A stretch of DNA of 64,000 nucleotides from Rhizoclosmatium globosum (Eukaryota; Chytridiomycota; Chytridiomycetes; Chytridiales; Chytriomycetaceae), in the NCBI GenBank assembly GCA_002104985.1, contig MCGO01000030.1, forward strand, positions 124,001 to 188,000, given 5' to 3'. This document shows positions 10,975 to 22,348 of this stretch, one piece after another (position 1 is the stretch's first letter; each line of letters starts with the position of its first letter). The position numbers were made by a program, and so were the translations under genes. The notes beneath the pieces are model-generated. The model did no database searches. It was not told the DNA's origin and was given only the letters and a program-made list of their open reading frames with translations.

Positions 10975-13576
10975 ATGGTGACTGCCAACGAAACGTTTTC
11001 CGTGTTCACGCTCAAGACAGGGCGCGTTGTGATTGAGAATCCATTGAGTCAGCAGGCCAATGCGGTGATGGTTGTCTCCGACACGCGGTGTTTTGTGTCA
11101 GGTTCGATGAAGTTGTTTTGATGAGTGTTGAAGTAGAGTAACCAAGTACTATGTACTCAGGCGGACCACTTCCAATGTTGTCCGAAGTTGCTTCGAGTGT
11201 CCAGGCACACGCGATTGTCGGTGTTGTTTCTCTGTGTCTTGGTTTGTTGTTCTTGTTCTTGTTCTCGTTGTCCAAGTCGCAATGCTTGGCTCTGATCGTT
11301 CAAGTGACTCAAATCAAAACAGGCCGCTTTGTCCTCGTCGCGACAGACCGCCGCCTCGCTGCAACAATTCAGTCGCACAAAGTGTGGCGCGTGACGAAGG
11401 GTCAGGCGGTGCGGGTCGGCCCGAGTCTAAAAGATGTGAAGAGCCTCAGCAAGGACGACTTGGCTAAGGTGGTTGACGTTGGCATATTACAAATCATTCT
11501 AATGCTGCAAAATAGTATTATGCTGATCAATCTCTTCTGGAAGGACTACTCAATGTCATAAATGCTGGCCAGCTCTTTTATTCCCAGACTTACGACTTGA
11601 CGCATTCTCTTCAACACAACTACTTTGCGTACAACATCAATCCATCGGGAACTCTGGTGGTATGTTACGTATTTGACTTAACACGTGACTCACGTTGGAA
11701 TCAGGATGACAGATACTTTTTCAACCGCTTCCTGTGCCAACCTTTCCTGGATCTCGTGAATGCTTCAACAAAGATTCCTTGGATTTCAAAAATGATTTGT
11801 GGTTACGCAGGAGCAGTCGACATCCCTGTTCAGGCTTCTCCAAACGACACCAAGATCTTCACAGTTGCTCTCATTTCACGTCTCAGTACGCTTCGCGTAG
11901 GAACACGCTATATCCGTCGCGGTCTTGATCTTGAGGGAAATGCTGCAAACTCTGTCGAGATGGAGCAAGTGGTTTTTAATCACGATTATCACACTGATTC
12001 CGGAATCTCTTCTTATGTGCAGTTGAGAGGAAGCGCGCCTCTTATTTGGGCCCAGCAGCGCGATCTAGCTTACCAACCTTCCATTGTTGTTGCCGACGTC
12101 GAAAAGCCGGAAGTATGGGCAGCAGTAGAAGCACATCTTTCCGACTTGAGAGCCCAATACACTGCGGACAAATCCATCTCTGATGGTAAAGATTTCGGGA
12201 AAGTCATTTGCGTCAATTTGTTGGTACGTTTGTTACTCTCCCTCTTCCTTCTCTTTCTCATATCAAAGTTAGGATGACAAAGGCCGCGAAGCTGTAATTT
12301 CTAAAACATACGAACAAGTCATTGCCAAGTTTAATGACGCAAAAGTAGTATATGAAGACTTTCCAATCAACAAATGGTGTCGAAACATGGACTACACGAA
12401 TATGTCTGTCCTTGTTGATCGTATCAATGACTCTCTTGTCAATACCCAGGTATTTGTTGGAAATGGCTCAGTTCCATCTATCTCAATCCAACCAACGGAA
12501 TCAAGAACTACAACCCGTCCATTGACTGCCTCAAAAATTCAAACCGGTGTAGCGCGCACATCGTGTCTTGACTCTCTCGACAGAACAAATCTGACTTGCA
12601 CACTGTTTGCCCGTCATATGCTTGCTCATCAGCTCCTTGCACTCACAAACCCGTCTGTATACTCTAAACCCCTTCCAACACCACTTTCGACCAATTTCGC
12701 AACATCTCCAACAACCTCTCAAGAGCTCGAGTCATACCCAGAAATCGGCCCCATTCGTCTTTCTTTATCCAACCCAAAATCCTCCAAACTGTTTACAAAC
12801 TTGTGGGCAGACTCAGGAGACGCCATATCTCTCCTCTACGCCGGAACCAGAGCTCTCCGCAGCGACATTACGCGCACAGGAAAACGCTCCTGGGTTCACG
12901 GAAGTCTCGACGACGGAATCAACAGTCTTACGCGATACTACCTGAACAATTTTGTCGATGGAAAGCGTCAAGACGCGTGGGACCTTTGGACGGGGAAAGT
13001 CGGTGGATCCGAGTTTGTATGGGAGAAGTTGAAAGCGGAGGGACAAAAGAACGCGGAATGGGCACAGAACCCGTCTGTTGTAGCTGCAAAAGGAGCCGCC
13101 AGTTACGTTGTCCCAGCAACCGTTGTGGACGCTGTGGAACCAATTGTGCAAGAAAGCGTTGGTTTCGTCAGTGACGTTGTTGAAGACCAAATTCTCGCTC
13201 GTTTGAGAAAAGTCCGTAAGGTGGCGCGAGAGAAGGTTGCATTGTTGAAGGGACGTAGCCTTGTCGCTATGAACGCCAACTCTATGGATGATATCTTTGG
13301 GGAAGGAAGTGGCGCGAGTAAGTTGAGAGAGTTGAAGCAGCAGAAGCTTGAAGATGCCCAGAAGACGAAAGTGACAACTGGAGGATTTCTGGTGAACACC
13401 ATCAAACTTTTCGCACCTCAAAAAATCACCAACGCGTTGAGTTCTTTGCAGCCATGACAGCTTTCTTTTATATTGCCTTGGTTTCGTTCTTATTTGGCGT
13501 CAAGGGTGCAGGGGTTGTGGATCGCCCCAAGTTGAGCGAGGAGAATCGCGTTATTAATGAGCTCATGTCTGAGTAA
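10975..13576 (+). CDS. SAC1: SAC1-type phosphoinositide phosphatase
   Basis: Phosphoinositide phosphatase of the Sac family; Sac1 removes phosphate from PI4P and related lipids at ER/Golgi membranes. The SAC domain runs through DDRYFFNRFL to the catalytic C-x5-R motif SCLDSLDRTN (Cys codon 12563, Arg codon 12581). The usual CxDCLDR has Ser for the second Cys. Introns include one ending at 11155, about 11470-11514, 11660-11707 and 12224-12272. The first frame stops at 13457 with no membrane anchor. However, the other frame from 13454 immediately encodes a hydrophobic segment (MTAFFYIALVSFLFG), then VVDRPKLSEE, which resembles the end of Sac1 after its last helix. I infer one missing base near 13453 and extend the gene to 13576. 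Only one of the usual two helices is seen. Confidence 0.8.
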
Positions 13577-13700
13577 GATTCTATCTCTGTATCTGTTTAC
13601 ATCTTCCTCGATGTCTGGATTTTCCTTTCTCTCTTCGAATAAAAGCAATTTGTTCTGCAAATGGTGATGATATTGCAACAAAAATCTGAAAAAAGCAAGG

Positions 13701-15140
13701 ATGTCCGCCTCAGCACGTCAAATGACCCCAGCACTTTCCACACAGAGGTAAACATCCTGATACTACAGACGAGTCAAACCTAATACATTCAATTCAGTAA
13801 TGGCAGGAATCAAAACGCGTGTTTCCTCTCGCTCCCACCAGAACTATATCCCGAAATCCTCAAACACCTTCCCCTTACTCCGACCCTTTCCACCCTCGCC
13901 TCTGTCCACAGATTATTCGCCCTCCACATTTACAATTCCCACTCCTTTGCCAAACTCCACATCCAATACGCCATCAAAACCTCAACGCCCCAACAATCTG
14001 GGACTACCTCCACACCCAAAACCTAATCGAATCCGGATGGCACGCCCTCCCACTCCCTTACAAAGTCCACCTCTACGCAGAACTCTCACCCAAAAGCGAT
14101 GGCCTCGGTCCGACGAAGGAATGCCCTTGTCCGAAAACCTGTTTTACTGCCTCCGCTGGAAATCCGGGCCCGAAACCGCCCTCAGAATCATCCAAGAGAT
14201 CCATTCGCGGTACCCACACTTCCCATGGACCGCACACAAGAACCGCGCGTTTCGGTGGGCATGTCGGGCAGGGAACTTGGCGGTCTTGGAATATATGCTT
14301 GCCGAGCTGGATGGAATCAATCCTGGGGATGAAGACTGTTTGGGTTTACATTGGGCTGTCGAGAATCGGCATGAAGAGGTTGTGTTGTTGTTGTTGAGAG
14401 TTGGTGTGGATCCTGCTTACAATGATAACTTTTGTATCAAGATTGCGGCGCAGGAAGGGATGTTGGATGTTGTGCGAGTTTTGTGTGGACAAGGGTTTGA
14501 GGGTGTTGTTGATGTTGCGGCGCAGGATAACTTTGCTGTGCGGTTGGCAGCACAGAATGGACATATTGAAGTTGTACAGACTTTGTTGGCGACAGGGAAA
14601 GCGGATCCTTCTGCATCGAATAATTATGGAATCATTTTGGCGGCGAGGAATGGGTTTGCTAATATGGTAGAGTTGTTGTTGACAGATTCCCGTGTTGATC
14701 CTCGGGCGAATAATCAGGAAGCTATTGTTGACGCTTCAAGTGAAGGACATGTTGGTGTAGTAGATATTCTTTTGCGGGACACACGTGTGGATCCAAGTGT
14801 GAGGGGTGGAGAGTGTATCAAGAAGGCAAGTGAAAACGGTCATGTTAGTGTTGTTCAGAGGTTGTTAAGGGACAAGCGTGTGGATCCAACAATCGAAAAG
14901 CAGTACCCTTTGCGCGAAGCTGCTCTTGCCGGTCATTCTGAAGTTGTTGCAGTGTTATTGGAAGATCACCGCGTCAACTTGGACGATAGCTGGAGCTCAG
15001 TGATTCCAGAGGTGGTGGCAAGAAAGCACTGGAATGTTTTGAATATGTTGATGTCCAAGCTACCGCAAGTGGGTCGTGTTGATTTGAAAGCCTTACTGTG
15101 CAACGATGCCATGGTTGATGTCAGATTTCTTGGCGTCTAA
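13701..15140 (+). CDS. F-box/ankyrin-repeat protein 1
   Basis: Putative SCF ubiquitin-ligase substrate adaptor: F-box at the N-terminus, ankyrin repeats for binding. Exon 1 is 13701-13747 (MSASARQMTPALSTQ), intron 13748-13797. The F-box follows (FLSLPPELYPEILKHLPL), then a family-specific linker (IWDYLHTQ, LPLPYKVHLYAEL, LFYCLRWKSG). Seven or eight ankyrin repeats of about 33 residues follow, with the hallmark LLLxDxRVDPS. The three parts lie in three frames. One extra C in the CCCC run near 13992 and one base near 14095-14115 would join them. The stop is at 15140. Three paralogues occur in this window. Confidence 0.8.
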
Positions 15141-15180
15141 TGTATGTTTATTTATGATTGTTATTTGAGCGCTATTTAAT

Positions 15181-17491
15181 ATGGATGTAGCAATAATAAG
15201 TAATTTATGTAAATTGGCAACAGTTCTGATGACACAGTTTGTATACGACGATCAGACCGCCACTAGAAGCCGCATAGTCACATTAACACACGCTGACTCT
15301 TACTCTGATTCGATTACAAAAGCGCTGGCTTTCCTGCCGTTCGTGCCTCCCAACAAATTGAAAAAGTTGTTGAAAAACAGCCACAATCACGAACAGCAGC
15401 ACCAGCACCCAATGAGTCAACCCGACCCGTACGTCATCCACCTTGAGAACGGCCAGCGTTCCAGTGTGATCCTCAACCACATTGGATTCAACACGCATGG
15501 ACCGAAGACGTTCCTTGTTCCGGGCAGTGAGAAGGCAGGATACAGCAAGTTTGAGTTGGTGGACGGCAGCGGAGTCCCCGTCTTCGAGTGAGTGTTTTCT
15601 GCAGTGGCAGCATTCTTCCAGCATTCTTCGGTTAACACGAACAACAAACAACGAACAGAGGCTCGCTCGTCTACGCAGGAACCACCGCAAAGTGGTCTGT
15701 CACGCCGTCTGTCTGGACTGGCGACTTCTCGGCCTTCACTTCGCCCGGCGTTGGATTCCGCCTTCGTCTTTCAAAGTCTGAAACTGTCGAATCAGCGGCA
15801 ATTGTCACAAACGGCGATGCGGAAAGCAAGGCCACTAAGAAGGCAAAAACTACTACTACTTCTACTACAACTAGAACGTCAACGGTCTTAGCGAACGATT
15901 CGATATTGGCGATAACTTGCTCAAGGACCTGGTTGTCCCAGATATCTACCACTACTTTAGATCACAGCGCGTGTCGGGGAAGTATGCGAAGAAGGACCAC
16001 AGAGTCTCCTTTGTGGCTGCAGAGGACGGCTCAAGACCAGAGGGCACTGTTGATGTCTCTGGTGGTTGGTATGATGCCTCTGGAGATACCTCAAAGTACC
16101 TGTCGCACTTGTCGTATGGTATGTGTTTTCAGTCCGCCTCAGCAGCTTATCTAATGACCTTGACCAACAGCCAACTTTATGAACCCACAGCAAACTCCTT
16201 TAATTACATGGGCTTTCTTGGAGGCTGCAGACAACCTTTCTGCAACTGCCGGTTCCTCTGACCGTCTCAAATCATTCCTTGCCCCTCTCCGTGAAGAATC
16301 TCTCTACGGATGTGACTTTTTGATTCGAATGCAGCATGAAGACGGATACTTTTACCAGACCGTCTTTGACAAGTGGTCCAAAGATGTGAACCAGCGTGAA
16401 ATCTGTGAATATTCAACACAAAAGGGTTGAAGCACACTACATGGCAAGCCGGGTACCGTCAAGGAGCTGGTCTTGCTATCGCTTCTTTGGCTAGAGCCTC
16501 CACCCTTCCGTCCGAATTCATTGAATCCACCACCAACTACTCTGGAGCAATCTACCTCGCTGCTGCCGAGGCCGGATTCAAGCACCTTGAAATTCACAAC
16601 GTTTCGTACTTAAATGACAAGACTGAAAACATAATTGATCACTACTGTGCACTCCTTGCAGCCTCCGAACTTTATGCCGCCACCAAGAATGAAGAATATC
16701 TTCACGCCGCTCGTACTCGTTCTGCCAAACTCCAAGCGTGTCAAGTGTCCAACGTGAACAGCAATACTTTTGGATGGCAAACGGCAAAGCACCCACGGAT
16801 CCCGAGGCCAGACCATTCTTCCACGCCTCTGATGCTGGTTTGCCAATCATCTCCCTTGTTCGGTAATGCTTCGAATATTTTTCCCCTTTGTAAAACTGAC
16901 AAATATATCGTAGCTACGCTGAAGTAGAAACTGATGCTTCTTTGATTGCCGCAGTCAAAGTTGTCGTGGAGAGAGCAATGGATTTTGAAATCTCAATCAC
17001 AAAACAAGTCAACAACCCCTTCGGCTACCCTCGTCAATACGTGAAGCCAGTCGACGGGCCAGCCCGTGCTTCTTTCTTCTTCCCACACAACAACGAATCG
17101 GGATACTGGTGGCAAGGTGAAAACGCACGATTGGGATCCCTGGCTTCTGCCGCTTCCAAAGCCTTGTCACTTCTCGCCCCAACTCTTCCCGCTGAGAAGA
17201 CGGCGGCTTACACCCTCTGGCGTCAATCCAGCATTGATTGGGTTCTCGGAAAGAACCCATACGACATGTGCATGATGCAAGGAAGAGGCCGCAGGAACCC
17301 AGAATACTTGCCACAATATCCAAATGCCCAGGTGGTGTTTGTAATGGTATTACGGTGGGTTTGAGGATGAGGAAGGTGATCTGGCCTTCAAACCAGACCC
17401 ACACGGAGCGGACTGGGCACAAAACTGGAGGTGGGGAGAGCAGTGGATTCCACACGGTGGTTACCTTGCCTTGGCTGTTTCGTTGGTGTAG
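15181..17491 (+). CDS. Glycoside hydrolase family 9, bacterial-type
   Basis: GH9 enzyme with the N-terminal Ig-like strand region (ILNHIGFNTHGPKTFLV) and an (alpha/alpha)6 barrel: GGWYDASGDTSKYLSHLSYA carries the catalytic-base Asp pair, then FDKWSKDVNQREICEY, WVLGKNPYD, and a C-terminal HGG near the stop. The style resembles the bacterial GH9 subgroup that includes exo-glucosaminidases from chitin-degradation operons more than classical endoglucanases, so chitosan-oligosaccharide cleavage is possible; that is from memory of the subgroup. No clear signal peptide is seen, so it may be intracellular. The start is uncertain (ATG at 15181 or Met near 15412). Introns: about 15590-15659, 16120-16170 and 16863-16913. 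At least five one-base shortfalls occur (about 15885, 16424, 16755, 17328, 17353), most in homopolymers. Each is followed by perfect continuation of the family pattern. Confidence 0.82.
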
Positions 17492-17641
17492 AGTTTGAAA
17501 AATGCTTGTTTAATATAGCTGGATAAGTTAATAGTTTATTCAAAGCCAATAAAGAACGATTATACAACGAGCAAGTTATCAATAAAAAGAGAAAGAAATG
17601 AAATCGAGCCAGCAAAGGCCAAATATTAGACTCAATAAGAC

Positions 17642-18503
17642 TCAAATGTGGAGCAAACGTGGCTCAAGTGTCTGCGGCTCAGGAAGCCAATTTTGTATGG
17701 CCCGAACTGCATTTAGCGGTGCAACATACTGTGCATTCATTCCGTTCATCAAGTAACCGTAGTCCATGAATCCATCTGCAATTGGATTGTGCACGCCCAG
17801 GCCAATGTGCACACATGATGGCTCAAATTGAACAGATCCAATAACACTAGGAAAGCATAACGGATCCCAGATAGTATCATTCGCAGTAAGATCGAATCCA
17901 TCGAGTTCGCTGGTGGAGGTATCGATGGCTGAAACAGGGGAAAGCAATCTCGAACCGTCATTTGCACCCAACGGCGTGTCAACAACACTTAATTCAGAAG
18001 TATCGCAAGACATCACCGGACTCTTAATCACGTCTCGCCAGTCGCTTTCATGAACAATACCAGCATCCGAACAGACTTCAACAGTTGGTGTTGAGGACCT
18101 GGAGTTGTGTCTGACAACCTCCGATTCGCCCTCCGTCTCAACAGTCACCCCTCTCTCAAGCGAAGCAGGTGCATCACTACTCCAAAGATTGATGTCCAGT
18201 TCTCCGACATCCCGATCACCCAACACAGGAAGCTCATCCTCAACTTCCAGTTTGACAGCACCAGCTGAACACATCAAGTCCCCCTCGTCAACAGCCTTCC
18301 TCCTCCTTGATTTCCGCATACTCGCTTTGATCACTTCTCCTACGTACGTTTCTTTGCCGTCGCTGTATGTGCATGCGATCCCGAGCTTGACGCATCGTGA
18401 GCATCCAGGTTCCTTGCCGAGATCGCATTTCTTGCGGCGTTGTTTGCAGCAGTCGCAGGGAGGGTCGGCGCCAGTCGAAGCGGGAGGGTCGTTTCGGGGT
18501 CAT
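17642..18503 (-). CDS. Zn2Cys6 transcription factor 1
   Basis: Fungal binuclear zinc-cluster regulator, about 285 residues. The cluster reads CDCCKQRRKKC then CSRCVKLGIAC: six Cys with spacing x2, x6, x7, x2, x6. The N-terminus MTPKRPSRFDWRRP matches the arm before the cluster in the three paralogues to the right. Between this arm and the first Cys (about 18440) the frame is two bases short within a C-rich run (CCCTCCC). The rest is acidic and Ser/Thr-rich, without the long fungal middle-homology region of larger Zn2Cys6 factors. It lies convergent to the GH9 gene, 150 bp away. DNA target unknown. Confidence 0.8.
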
Positions 18504-19977
18504 TTGAGGATTGATTGGTGTGAGTGGTTTTTCTGAGGGAGCTAATTGGTTGAGTTCAGAGTTCTTCGTTCAAGAAATTTTCATTAGACACATATTTTTT
18601 GGAAAAAGGATAAGAGTGAAAACTGAGAAGGAAATAATAATTTTCACTGTCATTTTTATAGTCAGTACTATGGTCTGTCAGACTTGGAAGGTTCAAGGGT
18701 AATATCCAGGTTTGAAGCATTGTTCATGTGAAGTCTTAAACATAATTGGCAGAATGCCTAAGATTACCAATGCTTTGCATTATGTCGTCTGAAAGAGCAG
18801 ATTCATAGTATCTAACCTTCACATATGTTATAATCGTGAGTGAATATCTTTGAGCAATTTGCATATTATACACCTTGCCCAATACACCTTTTGGAGTCAG
18901 ACAAAATCAACAAACAGAGAAGCAATATCAAGCAAGCAATGTTGCCCTTCACCCGAGATTCTAACGGCCTTCTTTGTTTTAAAGTGTTTAAGTTTAAGAG
19001 GATAGTAAAAGGAGGAAATGAAAAGAATGAGTCAGTGGATGATTAATGAAGCTCGAAAGTGTCGATCAAAAATGTAGGGTAGTAATTTGTCTTTACCGAA
19101 AGGCCACACAAGTCTTATCCAGTTTGTCGGAGGTCATCATCCAAGCAGGGACGTAATCGGCACATTTTTTGCAAGGACCGCCGTGGCCCGCACTGTGCCG
19201 ACCCATCTCCATGCGGTATCTCCAAAGTGAAAATTCTCTGAGGTGAATCATGCCAACAACATTTGTTTGACTGTCCTGCATTCGAAATTTTAAACCAGTA
19301 CATTCTTTCTACGCTAAATCGTTTTGTGACGGAACAGGGATGCTGGAAAGTGCATGGTAAACAAAAAATGGAGTTGTCTTCAAATTCACGTGAAGTCGGC
19401 GCACCAAATATTTATCACCGAGAAAATCTTCAACTCGCTGATCACCGCCAGAGACACCATCTCCCTTTCAAAGAAAGAGCTTATCTTAAACTCAAATATT
19501 TATTAAGTACTTTAAATTTTCTATTAATCATTAATTTCTCACTAAAAAGAGTTCGTTAGCTGCACTTTCCGAGGCATAACAACACCAAGTTTACTTTTAG
19601 CGCAAACAAGCACCAAACGCTGTGTAGAGGCCAATTTAAATATACATCTCAACGTATTATGGCTTCTTTGTGGTAATACCAGGTTTCTACCATGATTACG
19701 AGCTCATTCATGATGTACAAATGGAGAAAACCCATTATGACAAACAACTATATTGTCGTAGTCTCAATCATTCCCGTACTATACCTATAGATACTAATAC
19801 GTTTCTCTTGTTCCAATGAAGAGAAGCTGCGTAATCATTGGTTTTCACACCGGAAAGTTCAGAATCTCTATGGAGATGTATCGGCTCATCCCCGGCGCAC
19901 CAGCGGAAACCGGCGTATCCAGCCCTTGGAAAACCGCTCTCCCCAAAAGAAAGGCACACTAAAGTTCTTTTTTACAA
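18504..19977. other. Long intergenic region between two divergent Zn2Cys6 genes
   Basis: About 1.5 kb, AT-rich, between factors 1 (minus) and 2 (plus), the longest gene-free stretch in the window. No open frame here has a recognisable domain or exon signals that I trust, and I saw no tRNA. The only site noted is a CGG-AAA-CCG palindrome just upstream of factor 2 (separate entry). Confidence 0.5.
19904..19912. promoter_or_regulatory. Possible Zn2Cys6 binding site
   Basis: CGGAAACCG, an inverted CGG pair with a 3-bp spacer, 66 bp upstream of the ATG of factor 2. Zinc-cluster factors commonly bind inverted, direct or everted CGG triplets, so auto- or cross-regulation is possible. A nine-base site occurs often by chance. 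Confidence 0.25.
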
Positions 19978-20645
19978 ATGACTCGCCGACTTGACTCTCG
20001 CACTGCATGGAAGAGACCTATCCCCTGCAACTGCTGCAAGCGTCCCGCAAGAAGTGTACCCTCGAGAAAGATCCTGGATGCAAGCGATGTGTCAGCATGG
20101 GTATCGTTTGTGTATATACTCCAACCTTCGCCATCCCAAGAGCAAAGTCAGGCATCAATTGGTATGACAAACGAAGAAAACGAAAGGACATCAAGATGGA
20201 ACATTGTCTCCCATCTTCGCCGACTGAAACCTCAGCATTGTCACCTTCAAACTCTTCATCCTCGTCACCGTGCTCAAGTGAAACTTGGTCATACTCGCCT
20301 TCAAGCTTGGATGACAGCCCGATCTTAAGTCAAGTCGAGTCTCTTGCAGACGAACCAGAAACACTGTCAGACCTCTCTTCTTGCCAATCATACAACCGTG
20401 GCTCCATAACTCCGCAAAACTTGGAGATGAACCCAGAACTTGTAAACTTGCTGATACCAACAACGGATGATTGTGTAAATGCAAACGCAAGTTTTCCAAC
20501 CAATCCGCCGGTACTGCCAATAGTAGATCCGTACGTGCTTATGATGCCTGGAAGCAATCCACAAATTCTCTCAGCGCTAGACTTGTTCATGAATGCATTT
20601 GAAAGCGACTGGTCAAGGGAGGTGGATCCTGCTTGTTGGATTTAA
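19978..20645 (+). CDS. Zn2Cys6 transcription factor 2
   Basis: Second compact zinc-cluster factor, about 222 residues. MTRRLDSRTAWKRPIPCNCC starts the cluster in one frame, and SRKKCTLEKDPGCKRC continues it in the next. One missing base near 20040 (the paralogue reads CKTSRKKC there) restores the x2-x6-x7-x2-x6 Cys spacing. The rest is Ser-rich and ends in a short predicted helix, ILSALDLFMNAFESDWSREV. A helix with the same AF-Glu/Asp core ends factors 3 and 4. No middle-homology domain. Likely nuclear. Confidence 0.8.
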
Positions 20646-21301
20646 GTGTCATAGATGATTGCCATATCTAGCTTACTGTATTAAATAATAAATATTGGGT
20701 TTATATCTAAGGGTTTGTAACTTTGTTCATCATATTTAAGTCTGCTAAAATTATGATTTAACAACTAGGGTAAGGGTTCGGGCGGCGTTAATTATATTGT
20801 ACACAACTCCAGAATTGAGCTACATTATATGTCTGTAGATCGTGTAAGTCAGCAGAACCTTCGTTTAAAAAATACTTGTTTTTGGGTTTTAGGATTTTAC
20901 TGGAAGCCAGGATGATATTGCTCATAGCATAAAGGAATATATACCGAGTGGGAACTACGGCGCGGATGTTGTGCTCCAAAATTTCGAAAGGAATCGCCGA
21001 TTTCAACTTGAATCCTTTCAAATTTCCTCCACATCCAACCAACTACTTTGTTCGCAAAAAGCTTAAAGTTTCCCCATAGATATGCCGAAAATCCACACGG
21101 AACGTTTTTCTCAAAATCGCCGACGTCAATGCAAACTTTCACTTTATGGACCATGAGCCAGTCAGCTCATTCTTTCCTCTGACAGTTGCTTGGATGTTTC
21201 TCCATTCATCAAGCTCCAAAAACGGAGACATAGTTCGCAGTTCTACCTGCCCGACAACACAATTTTTCCGGCAACTGCCTGACCGCCTCTCCTTCTCAAA
21301 A
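20646..21301. other. Intergenic region
   Basis: About 650 bp between factors 2 and 3. The distal part is AT-rich and shows nothing recognisable. Open frames upstream of 21302 read into factor 3, but the paralogous N-terminal arm begins only at the ATG at 21302, so I treat them as 5' leader. Confidence 0.5.
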
Positions 21302-22042
21302 ATGACGAAGCGCCTCCCCAACCGGGAAGACTGGAAGCGACCTATCCCATGCAATACTTGCAAGACATCCCGCAAGAAGTGCACCCTGGAACAGCCTGCG
21401 TGCTCACGATGTAGCAAGCTTGGACTCACTTGCGTATACGCACCTGAGTTCACTTTGGTGAAAAGGAGGAAAGGATACGTGCGAGAAACTGCCAGCGAAG
21501 AGGCCGAGAAAGGGACGGTGAATGGGACAGGTGGCGCCAAGTTGGAGTCTGGGTCGATTGCAAGTTGTTCTCCATCACTCCAACGACCACTTCTTCCTTC
21601 GATCAGTTCTCTTTTGCCGCCGCCTCCACCTCCGTTACAGCCGGTTGTAGGACCACATCAGTTGCATTATCAGCAAGCGCCTCCATTTGGTCCAGCATCA
21701 CATCTTTTTCACCGACCACATCACCACTTTACTCCTCAGCCTCAGCATCAATATCAGTACAACTACGATCAGCAGCACCCGCATTACCAACGACCACTCT
21801 ATCCACCCACTCAGATTCACACCCCTCCCATACCACCTCCGCAAACTCACCAGCAACAACAGCAACATCATTATGTTCAACCAATTGAACAACAAGATCT
21901 TTATCACCACTACCATCATCCGCAGCCTCCGCCGCCGCACCATTTCCATCACGACTCCCATTACCAAAATCGGTCGAGGATGGAAGCCATCGTTTCAGCA
22001 TTTGATGTTGGACTTACCAGGGACAATGAACCTTTCTCGTAA
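21302..22042 (+). CDS. Zn2Cys6 transcription factor 3
   Basis: Intact third zinc-cluster factor, 246 residues. MTKRLPNREDWKRPIPC leads into CNTCKTSRKKC and CSRCSKLGLTC, giving six Cys with spacing x2, x6, x6, x2, x6. Downstream it is dominated by Pro, His and Gln (poly-Pro near 21617-21640, then a His/Gln/Tyr-rich stretch), a low-complexity region typical of activation or condensate-forming domains. It ends with MEAIVSAFDVGLTRDNE, the short C-terminal helix shared with factors 2 and 4. The start is the ATG matching the paralogues; an in-frame upstream extension from 21146 is not supported by them. No frame break, unlike its neighbours. Confidence 0.87.
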   Translation: MTKRLPNREDWKRPIPCNTCKTSRKKCTLEQPACSRCSKLGLTCVYAPEFTLVKRRKGYVRETASEEAEKGTVNGTGGAKLESGSIASCSPSLQRPLLPSISSLLPPPPPPLQPVVGPHQLHYQQAPPFGPASHLFHRPHHHFTPQPQHQYQYNYDQQHPHYQRPLYPPTQIHTPPIPPPQTHQQQQQHHYVQPIEQQDLYHHYHHPQPPPPHHFHHDSHYQNRSRMEAIVSAFDVGLTRDNEPFS

Positions 22043-22348
22043 CCTACCCGCACCACATTGTAAACAAATCTTTAGAAAGAGTATGCTCAACCATCAAGTC
22101 TTGTCAATAAAAAAATGTGTGATATTGATCTATGTATTAGGTCTGGGAACTTATATTGGCTGTCAGCTGCTTTAGATTACTCTAATTACTCGAATACTCT
22201 ATTGTTCCTCAGTCCACTGATGCTTGTGAAAACGAGGAGGTCTCCGCTCACACTCAATTGGCTTACCAACACAACCAACAAAAAACGGAGTCACTAATCT
22301 AGTTCCATCCGTGCCGCCGCCACCACAGCAGCCTTGCACCACCATCAC

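Noticed and set aside
19093..19303. Short minus-strand frames with a few Cys and Trp residues in the long intergenic region
   Set aside because: No conserved motif, no signal peptide, no splice context, and no paralogue in the window.
21565..22001. Several overlapping Ser/Thr-, His- or Leu/Val-rich open frames on both strands
   Set aside because: Shadows of the low-complexity Pro/His/Gln coding region of Zn2Cys6 factor 3.
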